Origin: Diospyros lotus | Taxonomy: Eukaryota; Streptophyta; Magnoliopsida; Ericales; Ebenaceae | Reading direction: 5' to 3' | Length of the DNA: 64,000 nucleotides | Assembly (NCBI RefSeq): GCF_014633365.1 | Contig: NW_026267104.1 | Location: 2,914,001-2,978,000 of the forward strand | Shown here: positions 33,419 to 44,781 of the stretch, piece by piece | How positions within the stretch are numbered: the stretch's first letter is position 1 | Layout of the letters: every line of letters starts with the position of its first letter | The notes under the pieces: generated by a model | Told to the model about the DNA's origin: nothing | Databases searched by the model: none | The model's input: only the letters and a program-made list of their open reading frames with translations | Made by a program: the position numbers and the translations under genes

Positions 33419-36400
33419 TCCTCGAAAATTTTGAAATATTTGTATATTTATATGTTCAAATTGATATTTAGATAAATATAAAATAAATTAAAAAATAATT
33501 TAAGACATGTATATTATTATATATAATTTATATTATTATAAAATTAAAAAAAATTATAAAAGATGCATTATGCGCTGAAATATGAAAATATACTATACAT
33601 GCATTGTATAGGACGGTTGATTAAAATTAATAATGTTGAAGTTAATAAGAAGATTAATTAAAATTAATAATGTTGAGATATAATATAAATTATTATTTTA
33701 ATTTTTAATATATATAAAAAGAGTCTACTGTTAGTTTTGAAATACTATGGCACCAACTAAGAGAGGGAGTAAATTGGGTTATTTAAAAATTAATTTAAAA
33801 ATTTGAAATCTTTTTCAAAACAAATAAGAATATGATGCAAGTGATGATTATTGAAATGTTTGAAGTAAAAATAAAACAAAAAAATATAAGCAAGAGATAA
33901 ACACAAAGATTTATAGTGGTTCGCCTTAAACCAAACCTAATCTATTATCTTAACTTTTTATTAAGGATTTTGTAAATCAATCCACTAATCCTCCTACCAA
34001 AATCGATAGACCCTCTAACATTAATCAGTAGGAATTTACAAACCTCCTACTTGGACAAGTGAGCCCTCTAGCTACCCAATATAGGAAATACAAGAAATAT
34101 ACAATAAGTGAGAATCTAAGAGATGAATCTCTTAGTTACAAGATTTTTCAAAATAAAAATAAGGTTTGAATGATAAAATACAAATTAAGATCAATACTTT
34201 TGAGAGAAAAAATTTAAAACACAATTACAATTGAGAAGATGTAAATAATTTGTAAGCTCATTTCATTTTATTTTCATTCATTAGTCTTTTTAAGATCATA
34301 TTTAATTTGTATTTATAAATCTCCCAAAAAATTAAATAGAAATATAATCGTTTGTGACCGTTGGACCTGCAAAACTAGGCATTGAAGGCTTTTAGCCATA
34401 GAAACGATCAACAGATAAAGAGCATCAATTGACTAGTTAGTTAAAATTTGAAATTCAATTGAAAAATATGAAAACGGTCAACAGTTTCATTGCAAAGGTT
34501 TTGTCCGTTGACAAATGAGAATAGGCTAGTCGACAGTTTCATTGCAAAGGTTTTGCCAATCGATAAATTAGAACAAATATTCGACAGATCACTATATATA
34601 TTAGTTTGCACGTACATAAACAAAGAGGCTTTTAGGTGGAGTAGTTCCTTACTTTTATGTAAGTGCTTATGTGGGTTCTAGTGTTGGGGCAGCACTTTGT
34701 ATAATAATTTTTCTTTTAGCTTTTAAATAATTTTGGTACAATATTTATAATCAAATAAAAATATAACATTTTAAATAACATCAAATAATTTTTCATAAGA
34801 TCTTTAACATTAGATTGCATAATAATAATAATTCTCATTTAACATGTTTTTAAATCAATTATGTTGGTCCCTTAGGGTTTGGCCACTTAAAATAGGGTGA
34901 ATTGAGTGATTAAAATTTTTCTCAATTTTAATAAATATTCTTGATTAATGATTTTATTGAAAAATATATATTTGATCAATATAATAAATTATATTTGAAA
35001 TTAATAATAAATGTAAGCCACAAAATATAATAAAAATAAATATAATGAGGCACAAAACAATTTATAATGGTTCGGTGTCTTCACATACACCTAGTCCACT
35101 CTCCGAAGGTCTAACAACCCTTGGGGTTCCACTAGATCAAAATCACCAAGATTTCCACATTAATTCACATTGGAAACTAGATATACACCTAGATTACAAT
35201 GGGTTCTAGGCAACCATTACATCAAGATTTTCTCCTTATCTTACCTTGAAAACTAGATTCACTTAGATTTTAACGGATCTAGGAAACTTATACAATCCTT
35301 AATAATAATTTAAATATTTACAAATAATTTGTTCACATTTGGACACAAATAAGCAATTAAGAACAAATTATACAAGGCAATAATATTTAAATAAATACAT
35401 AAATTTGTAACCTCAAATGGAGAAGTTTGAATTTGTAGTAAAAGACTTAAAGAACTTTTCTCCTCTTGTCTTGTGGCTCTTTGATGGATGAACAATAAAT
35501 CTTTGAGAGCCTTGAAATGCTTGAAAATAAGTTTAAGAGCTTTAGATGTGCAATGGATACTCAAAAAATGAGTTTGAGGGTATTTATAAGCATTTTAGCT
35601 ACTAAAGAAAGGGTTAATATGAAATTTGAAATTAAAAAAATGTTTAGACTTTCTCAAATAATAAAAAAACACGTCTCACCTTTAATTCAAAATAAATTTA
35701 CTTTTTGCATAAGAAATCAAGATTTTAAAATTCAAATATAAGTTTTTGAGACATAAATGATTAAAACAAGAAAACATATCTAAAAAACAATCTCTTTTAA
35801 TTCAAAATAAATTTACTTTTTACATGAATAAGAGAAAATATGTCAAAAATTAATTCTTTTTAATTTAAAATAAATTTACTTTTGTATGAGAAAGAGAAAA
35901 TATATCTAAAAGTAATTCTCTCTTAATTCAAAATAAATATACTTTTTACATAAGTAATAAAAGTATTTATCAATAAATGAAAATTCAAACATAAACTTTT
36001 GAGACATAAATTATCAAAAGAAATAAATATGTATAAAAACAATCCACCTTTAATTCAAAATAAATTTACTCTTTATACCAATTTTTAGTTCAAAATAAAT
36101 TTATTTTTTTTATATGAGAAACAAATACATTTATATCATAAAAATATTTTTGTTAATCATCAAAACTTAATTAATATGATCAAGTTGACTCAACAAATTA
36201 GAAACATAATATTCTAAATGCCAATAAAAAATTGATCACTAGACATTTTGGCATTTGATTTAATTTTCTTTCAACGATTTTGATCAAACAAAATATTTTA
36301 ATTGTCATTAAGAGATTTATAACAAGATATTGACATTAATTTGATAAAATTATTATTATGCTTAATTTATCACATAAAAATAATTTGAAACACCAAGTTA

Positions 36401-37311
36401 AAAAAATAACTTCATCATCAAAAATAATTATTTTTCACCATTAAAATGCAATTGGATTTTTGTCATTAAAAAATTTTCATCATTAAAATTATATTAAAGG
36501 CAAAAACATCAATTATCAAGAACATACATGGTCTTTTGTCTTTAAAACATTTTGTTTCATTTATTCAATGATTCAAAACCAATTTATAAAAAATAATTTA
36601 GGAGATTATTTTAAATCTTAATAATTGTTTTTGCTAATCTCCAACTAATATATAAAATCATAGATTATTTTTTATTTAACAACCTATTTGAAATTAATTT
36701 TTGTTTGAAAACCATATTCTTGACAAATGACTTATAAGGGAATAAATTGATTTTGTTTTTCATTATCAAAACCAAACACAAGAGTAAAATATCATCTACC
36801 TCATTATATATATTATATATATATATTTATATTTATATAATTGTGGAAGCCTTCGACCGCTTCCCTCAATTAGCTGCCCCACCTTCCTTTTCTTTCCTTC
36901 CTCATCCTCTATAAATTGAGGGTTCTTCAATTGGAAATTATCATTAGAATTCTTAGAAAAATTAATCTATAAAATTCTTAACTTTTCCAATTTTAATAGT
37001 ATTTAAGTTCATTGTAAAACTCTGAAGTTTATGTTAACTTCTCAGTTTGTAAACTGTTATACCTTAAAAAATAGATCCCAATTAACCTCTAGTATTTTCG
37101 ATGAGACGACGAATCTATTTTAAGAGAACTATATATTACACAAACCTCAGTGTTATCATCTCCTTATATTTTATTGTGTTTTTATTTTTTTACGTAATAT
37201 TATTTCAATATTTATGTTTTGTTAATTTAAATACAGTATTACAGTAATTATATTTCTGAGTAAAAATTATAGTATTATTTAATATAATTATTTTAATTGT
37301 GGTTGGCTAAC
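33419..37311. mobile_element. 3.9-kb insertion in the unit 1 PPR block
   Basis: Unit 2 reads continuously through GCAGAATTCCATGAATAA near 58388. In unit 1 the same site is split, with ATTCC on both sides (33414-33418 and 37312-37316), a 5-bp duplication as LTR elements make. The inserted DNA does not start TG or end CA, and I found no coding sequence and no long terminal repeat. Inside are two related zones with GTGGTTCG (about 33918 and 35069), a tandem repeat field (35680-36110) and a promoter-like CTATAAATTGAGG (36909). It may be a worn or composite retroelement. Confidence 0.6.
35680..36110. repeat. Irregular tandem repeats of a 60-120 bp unit
   Basis: The word ATTCAAAATAAATTTACTTT or a close variant occurs about six times (near 35684, 35799, 35859, 35927, 36049 and 36086). 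Non-coding and AT-rich, inside the 3.9-kb insertion. Confidence 0.65.
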
Positions 37312-37402
37312 ATTCCATGCATAAATCACTATATGGAGTTGAGAGGGTTAAAAAGATGAGACATATACAGCAACTATCCTGACCATTCAAGAATATCAGA
37401 TA

Positions 37403-37597
37403 TCTTTTTTGAGAAGTGGTGGAAGGAGCAGTTTGGATGCAAGTGATGTAATTCCTGTTGGACTGTGTGTCGTTGGAGCCAATACTGACTCTGCTGACTG
37501 AGATCAGACCCGAATTTACTTGACTGTGATTCTTTGAGGGGGGTCGTGGGCCTAAGACTAGGGGAGCGTAAGCACTGATACCTGGATTATCAAATAA
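37403..37597 (-). mobile_element. 195-bp retroposed insertion with 14-bp target duplication
   Basis: AAGAATATCAGATA stands on both sides (37389-37402 and 37598-37611). Unit 2 has one copy and no insert (58462-58475). On the minus strand the insert ends in a short A-rich tail next to the duplication, as LINE-mobilised transcripts do. No RNA polymerase III box or protein is recognised, so it may be a SINE remnant or a processed transcript piece. Confidence 0.75.
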
Positions 37598-37826
37598 AAG
37601 AATATCAGATACCTTTCACTTTCCACGTGCTGCTGGTTGTCCCATTGAAACAATGCCATCTCAAAATATCAAGTATGTGAAGAATCTCACAGAAATTTGC
37701 AGGTTATGAGAAATGATGAAGAGATCCTTCCTAAAAGGATTAAGTCATGTGATTTAGATGCAGATGAATCACAAGCCAAAAACAGCTTCCATAACCAGTC
37801 CTACTCTTCATTGTCCAAAAGCACCT

Positions 37827-38781
37827 CTAAGATGGCTGGCTCTCGTATCCATCACATTTGACACTTGCAGTGATCTCGCCAAGCAACTTATGGATCAAAT
37901 GTCTATCCTTATGGGTCATATCATCTGCTAAAAATTCATGAATGACTCCATCTTTTTGGACCCAACTTCTGCCAGGAGGCTTCTTTACACGCATCTCAAC
38001 CATCTTTTGTCCCACGGTTGCAAGTTCCAACATCCAGCCACTTTCTAGTAGTCGCATACAAGTTTGATAAAAGAACAGGATAGCCAGCAGCTTGGTCAGG
38101 GTCATCAAGCTCAATGGCCAAATTTCGAGCTACATGGGAGGCAAGTTCCACATTCTTGCGAATTCTACAACCGCCAAGAATAGCTCCCCAAACAGCATAT
38201 ATAATTAATTTGGTTTCATGGGCATTGCCTCAACCAGACTGTATGCTTCATCCAAGAATCCAGCACTGCTTTAGGAGATCAACTATGCACCCATAATGTT
38301 CAATCCTTGGCTCGATGCTCCAAATCTGATTCATGCACTTGAAAAGTTGTCGTCCCTCGTCAACAAGGCCAGCATGGCTGCAGGCAGACAAGACTCCAAG
38401 GAAGGTTATCTCATCAGGTCTTGCTTCATTTGCTCCAGAGCACTGCATCCAGTAAAAGATACAGAGAGCTTCTTCTCCTCGTCCTTATTTAGCAAAACCA
38501 GTGATCAAACTTGTCCAAGAAACAGATGTTCTCCGCGGCATATCTAGGAATACTTTATAAGCTTCCTCAACCAGACCGCAACTGGCATACATGTGTACTA
38601 GTGCATTGTTCAGTGACACCAACACGGGTAGGTTTCTGTACCTAAAGGTCTCACCAATGTAAGAATGGATCCACCTACCTAGTTTCAAGTCTCCTAACTG
38701 GGCACACGCCGATAATGCTGCAACCAGTGCCACTTGGTCCAATTCTACGTTTGCTCTCCGCATCTCATGGAACAAAGACAA
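37827..38781 (-). pseudogene. PPR protein fragment, broken copy in unit 1
   Basis: Homologous over its whole length to the PPR frame at 58672-59634. The frame is broken: a CAA codon has become TAA after ITGFAK, extra bases follow the LLSRAG region, and further small insertions occur near 38040 and 38200. Like the unit 2 copy it begins abruptly at the codons for QALSLFHEM, where non-PPR sequence takes over. Confidence 0.85.
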
Positions 38782-40603
38782 GGCCTGTTTATGCTTTCAA
38801 AATATAATCAACAACACTTTTATCCAAAATATTTTTTAAATCTCACTTTTTTTTGGCTCATATTTTAGTTACCAAACACTACTTAAGTATTTTACTACAA
38901 TGTGTCAAAATTTGGTCAAATCCGTATTTTTGCCTAAGTATACTTTCATGTTTTTTTTAGTATAGTCATTTGAATTTTTTATTATTTCGATTAAACTCCT
39001 CAACCTGTATTTTCAAGTCAATTTAATCATTGTACTTTCATGTGTAAAAAAAAAAAATAAAGTGAGTTGACTAAATACATGTTACACTCTATTTATGTCA
39101 AAGTACAACGATTAAATTGATTGAAAAATACATGTTTAGAAGTATAGTCAAAATAATGAAAAGTTCGAGTTATTACACGAAAGAAATGTCCAAATACATG
39201 GATTAAATTGAGTAAAATATACAAGTTCAAAGGTATTATCAAAATAACAAAAAATTTAAGTGACAATGCCAAAAAAACATGAAATTACATGGACATAGGT
39301 TTGGCAGGTAAATTTAACATACACTCATTGAACTTTAACAATGTAACTATTTACTCACTAAAACTTGGATTATTACTATTTACTCATTGAAGTTTGTTCA
39401 ACATCAACCATCCATTACTCGTTACATCACCCTTTGATCTTGCAAATGGAAAATGCCTACATGACTAACAAAATCTAAAGTAGCTAACGAAAAATGGTCA
39501 TGTGGCTAAATAATTTAACATAAACTCACTAAAATTTAAAAATGTAATTACTTACTCACTGAATTTTGAGATAAATTTAACAGACACTCACTGAACTTTA
39601 AAAATATAACTATTTGCTCACAAAACTTTAAAAACAAATCACGTGGAAAAATCAAAACTAAGAAATAGATAAAAATGTATGTTCATATGGGTTCAATTTT
39701 GGAAGTAAACCAAAAGTATAAATTCAACTAAAAAATCACCATAAAAATGTCTCCTCATGTGCCTCAATTCCCTCAATTCTAGAAGCAATGTAGATGCAAA
39801 AACTCAACCAAAATAATAGATAAAAATAGGTTGCTCAAATACATTAATTCTCAAAACAAATTAACAGCAAAAACTGAAACTAATCAATCAGCCTTCTTTA
39901 ACCAATCAACAAATTAAAAATTTATAAAATTTTTACCTTCATTAAAAACAATGAAATTCACAAAGATGTATTAAAATGAGATCAAAAGTCAAAAACTAAT
40001 TATAAAAACTATATTTATTCTATGCTAAAAACCGTTTTTAAAAAAGTATGGGAGTGGTAAGGTATCCCAACGATCAAGTCACAGTAAAATAAATCATGGC
40101 AAAGTAACCTTTACAAAAATGCAATTTTCAATTTTATGTAATTTTAAAAATAGAATAAGCTGTGTGAACACTTCGCTTATTTGGTTTTGAAATAACAACA
40201 ATATCATGAATGATAATAGTTAGTCTGAAGTCACATAGCTAGTTAATTTCGCATCTCATTCTCACCTCACAATCTTGGGTGATAAATATTTTAGTCATGT
40301 GCCTCATCGCTTCACGTCGTCTCACCGCCTTATTTCTTCACCTTAAGTGAGGGGTATTTTAGATATTTTTACTATATTATATAGTCTAAAATGTAACATG
40401 TAACAAGTGATTACTAATATTATTTTCCATATTGTATTGACTTGACAATTTGGTACTAATTCTGTGTCTCAATTCCAAGGATTTGACTGCACTCCAAGGG
40501 AAAAAGAGAATGCTACAAATCACAGCAAAGAACAAAGCAAGTGAGAAATACCATAGAAGAGAATGAAGCACAACTGCAAGTTGAGTTGGTCATATGGACC
40601 TCG
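38782..40603. other. Non-coding DNA between PPR fragment and epimerase pseudogene, unit 1
   Basis: It begins GGCCTGTTTATGCTTTC exactly where the PPR frame is cut, which resembles a PIF/Harbinger terminus, but no matching other end is seen. An imperfect repeat with the words ACTCACTGAACTTTAA and TATTTACTCA recurs at about 39305-39630. No gene. Confidence 0.5.
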
Positions 40604-41950
40604 TTTCATACTGGCACAGCTTCGGGCCTTCTGCTGGCTTATTGCTGTTACACATTCATTCAGCATACAAACGTTAATATTCAATAAGTAATACAGAACT
40701 AAGATTTCTTTCAGGACTTAGCATAGTCGTGTTCATTGATACCTTCAGCATAATCTTTAGCTCCAAAAACAGCAGAACCAGCAACCAAAGCATTGGCGCC
40801 AGCCTCAATAACCTGCCAACATCGTAACAACCAGAAACAGTTATGTAGGGCAAATCATCAGTTTAAACATTTGTATGCAAACACTACAACGGTTCTGGAT
40901 GCACATGTATCGTGCATTATTGTGAGACTATCTTTATCCTTGGGAATAAGAAGGGGGAGAAGAGGACCATCTATCTGATTCTTCAGACATTCTGCTTTTT
41001 GAGGGTTGGGGGAGGATCATCCATTGCAGTCTTAGTTTTTTAGGGCCAGATCTCTGACATAAGAAAAAGGACCTCATGATTCTGAATGGCATACCTTACA
41101 TGCATTTTTTGGGCCCACTCCACCCATCTACTTCAACCCAGGGGTTCACCCCCTGCAAGAAAGAGAGAATGTCATTGTTTGCTTTGCTAGTGAGGACTCC
41201 AAGCAAGAAATGAGAACGTAATCGTACCTTCTCTGCACACATTCTTCTTAAATCTGAGATTTTCTTAACTTGGCTTTCAATAAAGCTCTGCCCACCAAAT
41301 CCGGGGTTCACACCCACATAATCAAGACCAGATCAACCACTGTTCACAATCAAAGAAAATCATTCCAACAATTCTTTTCCATGTGATCTCATGAACCCAC
41401 GTTGCAATGTTAAGACTTCATAGGATTAACATTTTCCTCGTGCAATATCTAATAGCAACTGAATGTTGGCCCAATCGTATTAAATTTAGCGCGCATTAAG
41501 AGGTATGTAATCTTGCTTTATGGAATTACTTAAGCACAAATTTTGTCTATCAATTTATGTTAGAATGATATTCTTTTACACCACTATGTGGGTGGATTGC
41601 ATGAATTCTAACTTGTCTGTCATTTTTATCTTAGAACTGTTATTAAACACATTTAACATTTAGCATCATGCATATCTATCAAGCTGCCCCAAATTCCCCA
41701 TATTCATTTTAAATAATTTCTTGCTGCGTGAATGACAAGTCTTTGCTAATCCACACCTGATCATTGATACATTGGAAAGAAGAAAGTATCCAGAGAATTG
41801 ACACTGAGCAATATGATCATTTTCCTCGATATCATTTACAAGGACTACCTTAATAAAGAAACAGATCTTACCATCAAGGACATATTCAATAGCACTTAGT
41901 GGGGTAGCAGGATTTAAAACAACTCCAGCTCTGGCTGCCAGACTCTTGAT
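40604..41950 (-). pseudogene. RPE: Ribulose-phosphate 3-epimerase, 3' half, dead copy in unit 1
   Basis: Recognisable exons on the minus strand: 41872-41950 (AGVVLNPATPLSAIEYVLD), 41228-41339 ([20 protein letters not shown]), about 41096-41152 ([10 protein letters not shown]), 40743-40812 ([21 protein letters not shown]) and a last exon near 40604-40642. The enzyme interconverts ribulose-5-phosphate and xylulose-5-phosphate in the Calvin and pentose phosphate pathways. Here a 2-base insertion makes ATG TGG GTG TGA in the second exon, and the third exon is frame-shifted to a TAA. The last exon lacks about 11 bases and the 5' half of the gene is absent. Confidence 0.88.
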
Positions 41951-43237
41951 CTGAATTATAAGAAAGGTTAAGATACAGTGGTTTGAGGGATATAACTAGA
42001 GCAATGAAAGAGAAAAGGCAATCTAGAATTTGGATTAAATAAAGGAGTTCCCCATTGCATGAGGCTCCCTGCTTTTGCGAGGGTAAGGGATGGGTCATCT
42101 TTGTACATGGCCTACTATCCTTGATTCCTTACTCTACAAAAGAGACTGTTTCTATTATAACTCATATTTTTTTTTAATGTATTTCAAAAAAATACAAAAT
42201 AATATGATAAAAATTTTAAAATATTTTTCAATCTTACCTTGATCATATCATATTTTAGTACGAAAAGTATTTCAATATTATATTGATATAAATCTTATCT
42301 TATTTATTTTAACAAATGTTTATTCATTTTAACAAATGTTATCTAGGTGTATATATAGTAGGTGAGTGGTTGGATATTTTATATTATATACGATTAATTG
42401 AAAATATAAATATTTTAAAATTTAAATAAAGAGAATTTTTATATAACAATAAAATTATTCATTTATTTTAATGCAATTTTGAAGTTACAAGTTTAAATTT
42501 TGTGAAGTAATTAATTTTAAATTTTTAAATAAAATGTATTTAAAAAAACTTCAATAGTAAAACTTTAAATACCAAAATAGGAATTTCTGACATTGAATGG
42601 GATCTTATATTAATATAATACAATTGGTATAGTGAAAAGTCATATGATTTAAATTACACCATATTCTTCTCCTTTCTTTGACAAATTGGTAAAATTTGAT
42701 AGTTTATTCTTCTCCTTTTCTCTCTCTCTCTCTCTCTATCTCTATATTTTAGTGATTGTCCAATCATTATCGAATTGAAAAAAAGACGGATAAAATAACA
42801 AAATTTTGGCTAATTCACCATACTAATAGAAGAAGAAAGAAAATAAAATATAAAATATAAAAATATTTTTGTTATATTAAAAAAAATTAAAATATGCGGA
42901 ATAATGATAAAGAAAAAATGATTTTAGAGTTGTATAGTTAGGAGAAGTCTTTTTTTCTTTTTTTACCAAAAGATAAATCAAAAAAGATATAAAACTAGTT
43001 ATTTAATAAAAAAAAGAAAAATAAACATGAAAAAGAACTACCATCCTGGAAATTTACAGAAATGCCCACAACCACGAGATAGAGCAAAGGGGGGGGGGGG
43101 TTTATTGAACAACACAGCAAACCATTATTCCACCGTGCAAAGAACCAGAAAAAGAAAAAGGGAAAGAGAATTAAGGAAGCTCCGAGAGACGACAATTTCC
43201 AACTTCCATCTTCTTCTTCTCAGAGACGAAACCCCTA
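41951..43237. other. Junction of unit 1 and unit 2
   Basis: After the epimerase remnant the DNA is AT-rich and non-coding. Similarity to 18370-18680 starts at about 42205, which marks the repeat boundary. A TC microsatellite lies at about 42718-42737 and a 12-base G run at 43089-43100. Confidence 0.6.
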
Positions 43238-43405
43238 TCAGGTCGACAGCAGCTTCACACGCTCTTCCGACGAGCGGCAATTCTCCATGACTTTCCCGCT
43301 GGCGAACAGCGCCGCCGTCTCCCTGTTCGCAGCCTTTTCCGGCAGGCTCTGTTCCGCCGCCGCCATGTCTACCGGATCCTTCCTTTTCGAGGAGGTGCCT
43401 GCCAT
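43238..43405 (-). CDS. Small ORF, 55 residues, function unknown
   Basis: Starts MAGTSSKRKDPVDM and ends SSEERVKLLST. It is hydrophilic and much richer in G+C than its surroundings. The unit 1 copy has lost the start codon and is frame-shifted, so there is no sign of constraint across copies. It may be the first exon of a lost gene, a 5' leader, or a real microprotein. No family recognised. Confidence 0.3.
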   Translation of the reverse strand: MAGTSSKRKDPVDMAAAEQSLPEKAANRETAALFASGKVMENCRSSEERVKLLST

Positions 43406-43814
43406 TAACACAGGTAACAATTAATCAAACACCGTGGTATGAGCAGTACTGCGCAGAGCACAATGATCATGACATTTCGATATCTCTGCAAAAAATATTA
43501 CTCTCCAATGTGCCACAAATGACGGATCCGTGAGCTTAATTTAAAGTAAAGAAGAGAGGAAATTCTGTTAGGATTGTCGGTCGGCGATTCCATAAAAAAT
43601 AAAAAAGAATAGGTATTCACGTTTACATTACACTTTTTTATTTTTTAATAAAAATATATTAATTAGATTAAAAATCCATCTCTAATCTAAACAAATAATA
43701 TTACTCGTATATATATATTTCTTATATTCCCTTGTCTTCCAACAATGTAATGTTCAAGCTTACTATACTTATTATGCTAGTAGACATTGTATCAGAGTAT
43801 TAAAATATTATTAA

Positions 43815-44781
43815 TTACATGAATAAAGAAAAAATATTCTTACCATGAAAAGATTTTATACGAATATGCATCCATAGATTGAGCAACTCATTTTCTCTTA
43901 AAGGCTTCACTAGATAGTCGGTTGCCCCGTATTTCAAGCACTTGCCAATATCACATACTTGATCCGGTGTTGAATATACTGGAGAATTCAAAACCAATTC
44001 ACAAATAAGAACTTATTTTCCTATATTATTTGTGAATAAGTACTAAGAAAATGCTAAAAACTTAACTAAAAGTAAATTTAGGATTTCCTAAGCTACATTA
44101 TGAACAAGCAAGTAGAAAGAAAATATTAAAAAGCTTTGTAAATAAGTGAGTATAAAGAGAAAATTAAAAATTTTACTTAAAAGTAAACTTACTGATAAGT
44201 GGAATGGATTTGAGCTCTGCATTTTGTGTGATGTACTTCAAAATCTTGGCACCATTGGCCACCAAAAGGTAAACCTCAGCTAGTATGATATCGACATGTG
44301 GCCCTTCAACCGTTAAAGCATTAACTGCATCTCTAGCTGACCACGCAGAGGTTACTGTGAACCAAGTGCGTATGATGGGTCAGAAATGCAACGACATGCT
44401 TTCAAAGCCTCAACTAATTTTCTTTTATATTGAAAATATGAACGTAAATATAGACAAAATATTTAAAAGGATTACTAGAAGCCATGTAGCCAATCTCATC
44501 TTGTGGGATCAAGGCCCATCTTATTGTTTGTGCTTTTTGTATGCATTTGGTTTACCAAGATAACCACATTTAGCAGCGTTGTGTTTAGTTAAGTATAGAG
44601 AGTGATAATGCATAATACCCTGATAAGAGCATTTGCAGAGAAGGGTGAGAACTTCTTGACAACTCTCAGGATCACTGTCACAAAGCAGGATCCTCACTTT
44701 GCTGCGCACTTCTTCAATGTCATTGTTGTGGATTCTATAGAATCCTCCTCTGCTCTTCACTATGCCCTTTCCCTTATCCAT
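43815..44781 (-). CDS. TOC1-like receiver-only pseudo-response regulator, open copy
   Basis: Three exons: 44619-44781, 44193-44354 and 43815-43978 (read to a stop). Exons 1 and 2 are exactly as long (163 and 162 bases) and in the same phase as those of TOC1 in this window. Reading exon 3 to its TAA gives 162 residues. The domain keeps pseudo-receiver features: CDSD near the start, glutamate in AEVYLL where receivers have the phosphorylated aspartate, and lysine in DYLVKPL. TOC1's DLP has become YLL. No middle region or CCT domain follows. A donor-like ATG/GTAAG at 43844 marks the old exon 3 boundary, so the last residues are former intron. It could be a competitor of TOC1-type dimers, or a young pseudogene. 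Expression is unknown. Confidence 0.7.

Larger units (their letters stand above)
18340..42190. repeat. Tandem array unit 1 (about 24 kb)
   Basis: Sequence at about 18370-18680 matches 42205-42540. From 19420 to about 28170 the window matches 43040-50715 in order. 33257-38781 matches 58228-59634 once insertions are removed, and 38639-43147 matches 59492-64000. The order of all landmarks is the same, so this is a tandem repeat rather than dispersed fragments. Unit 1 is longer because it contains a Helitron and other insertions. The start is approximate. Confidence 0.85.
38639..43147. repeat. 4.5-kb block apparently identical to 59492-64000
   Basis: The last difference I see between the two units is at 38638/59491. 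From there to the window end every stretch I compared is identical with a constant offset of 20,853 bases, including a 12-base G run and a TC microsatellite. Confidence 0.85.

Noticed and set aside
33419..37311. Endogenous pararetrovirus suggested by the TATA-like leader near 36909
   Set aside because: No reverse transcriptase, coat or movement protein sequence is visible.
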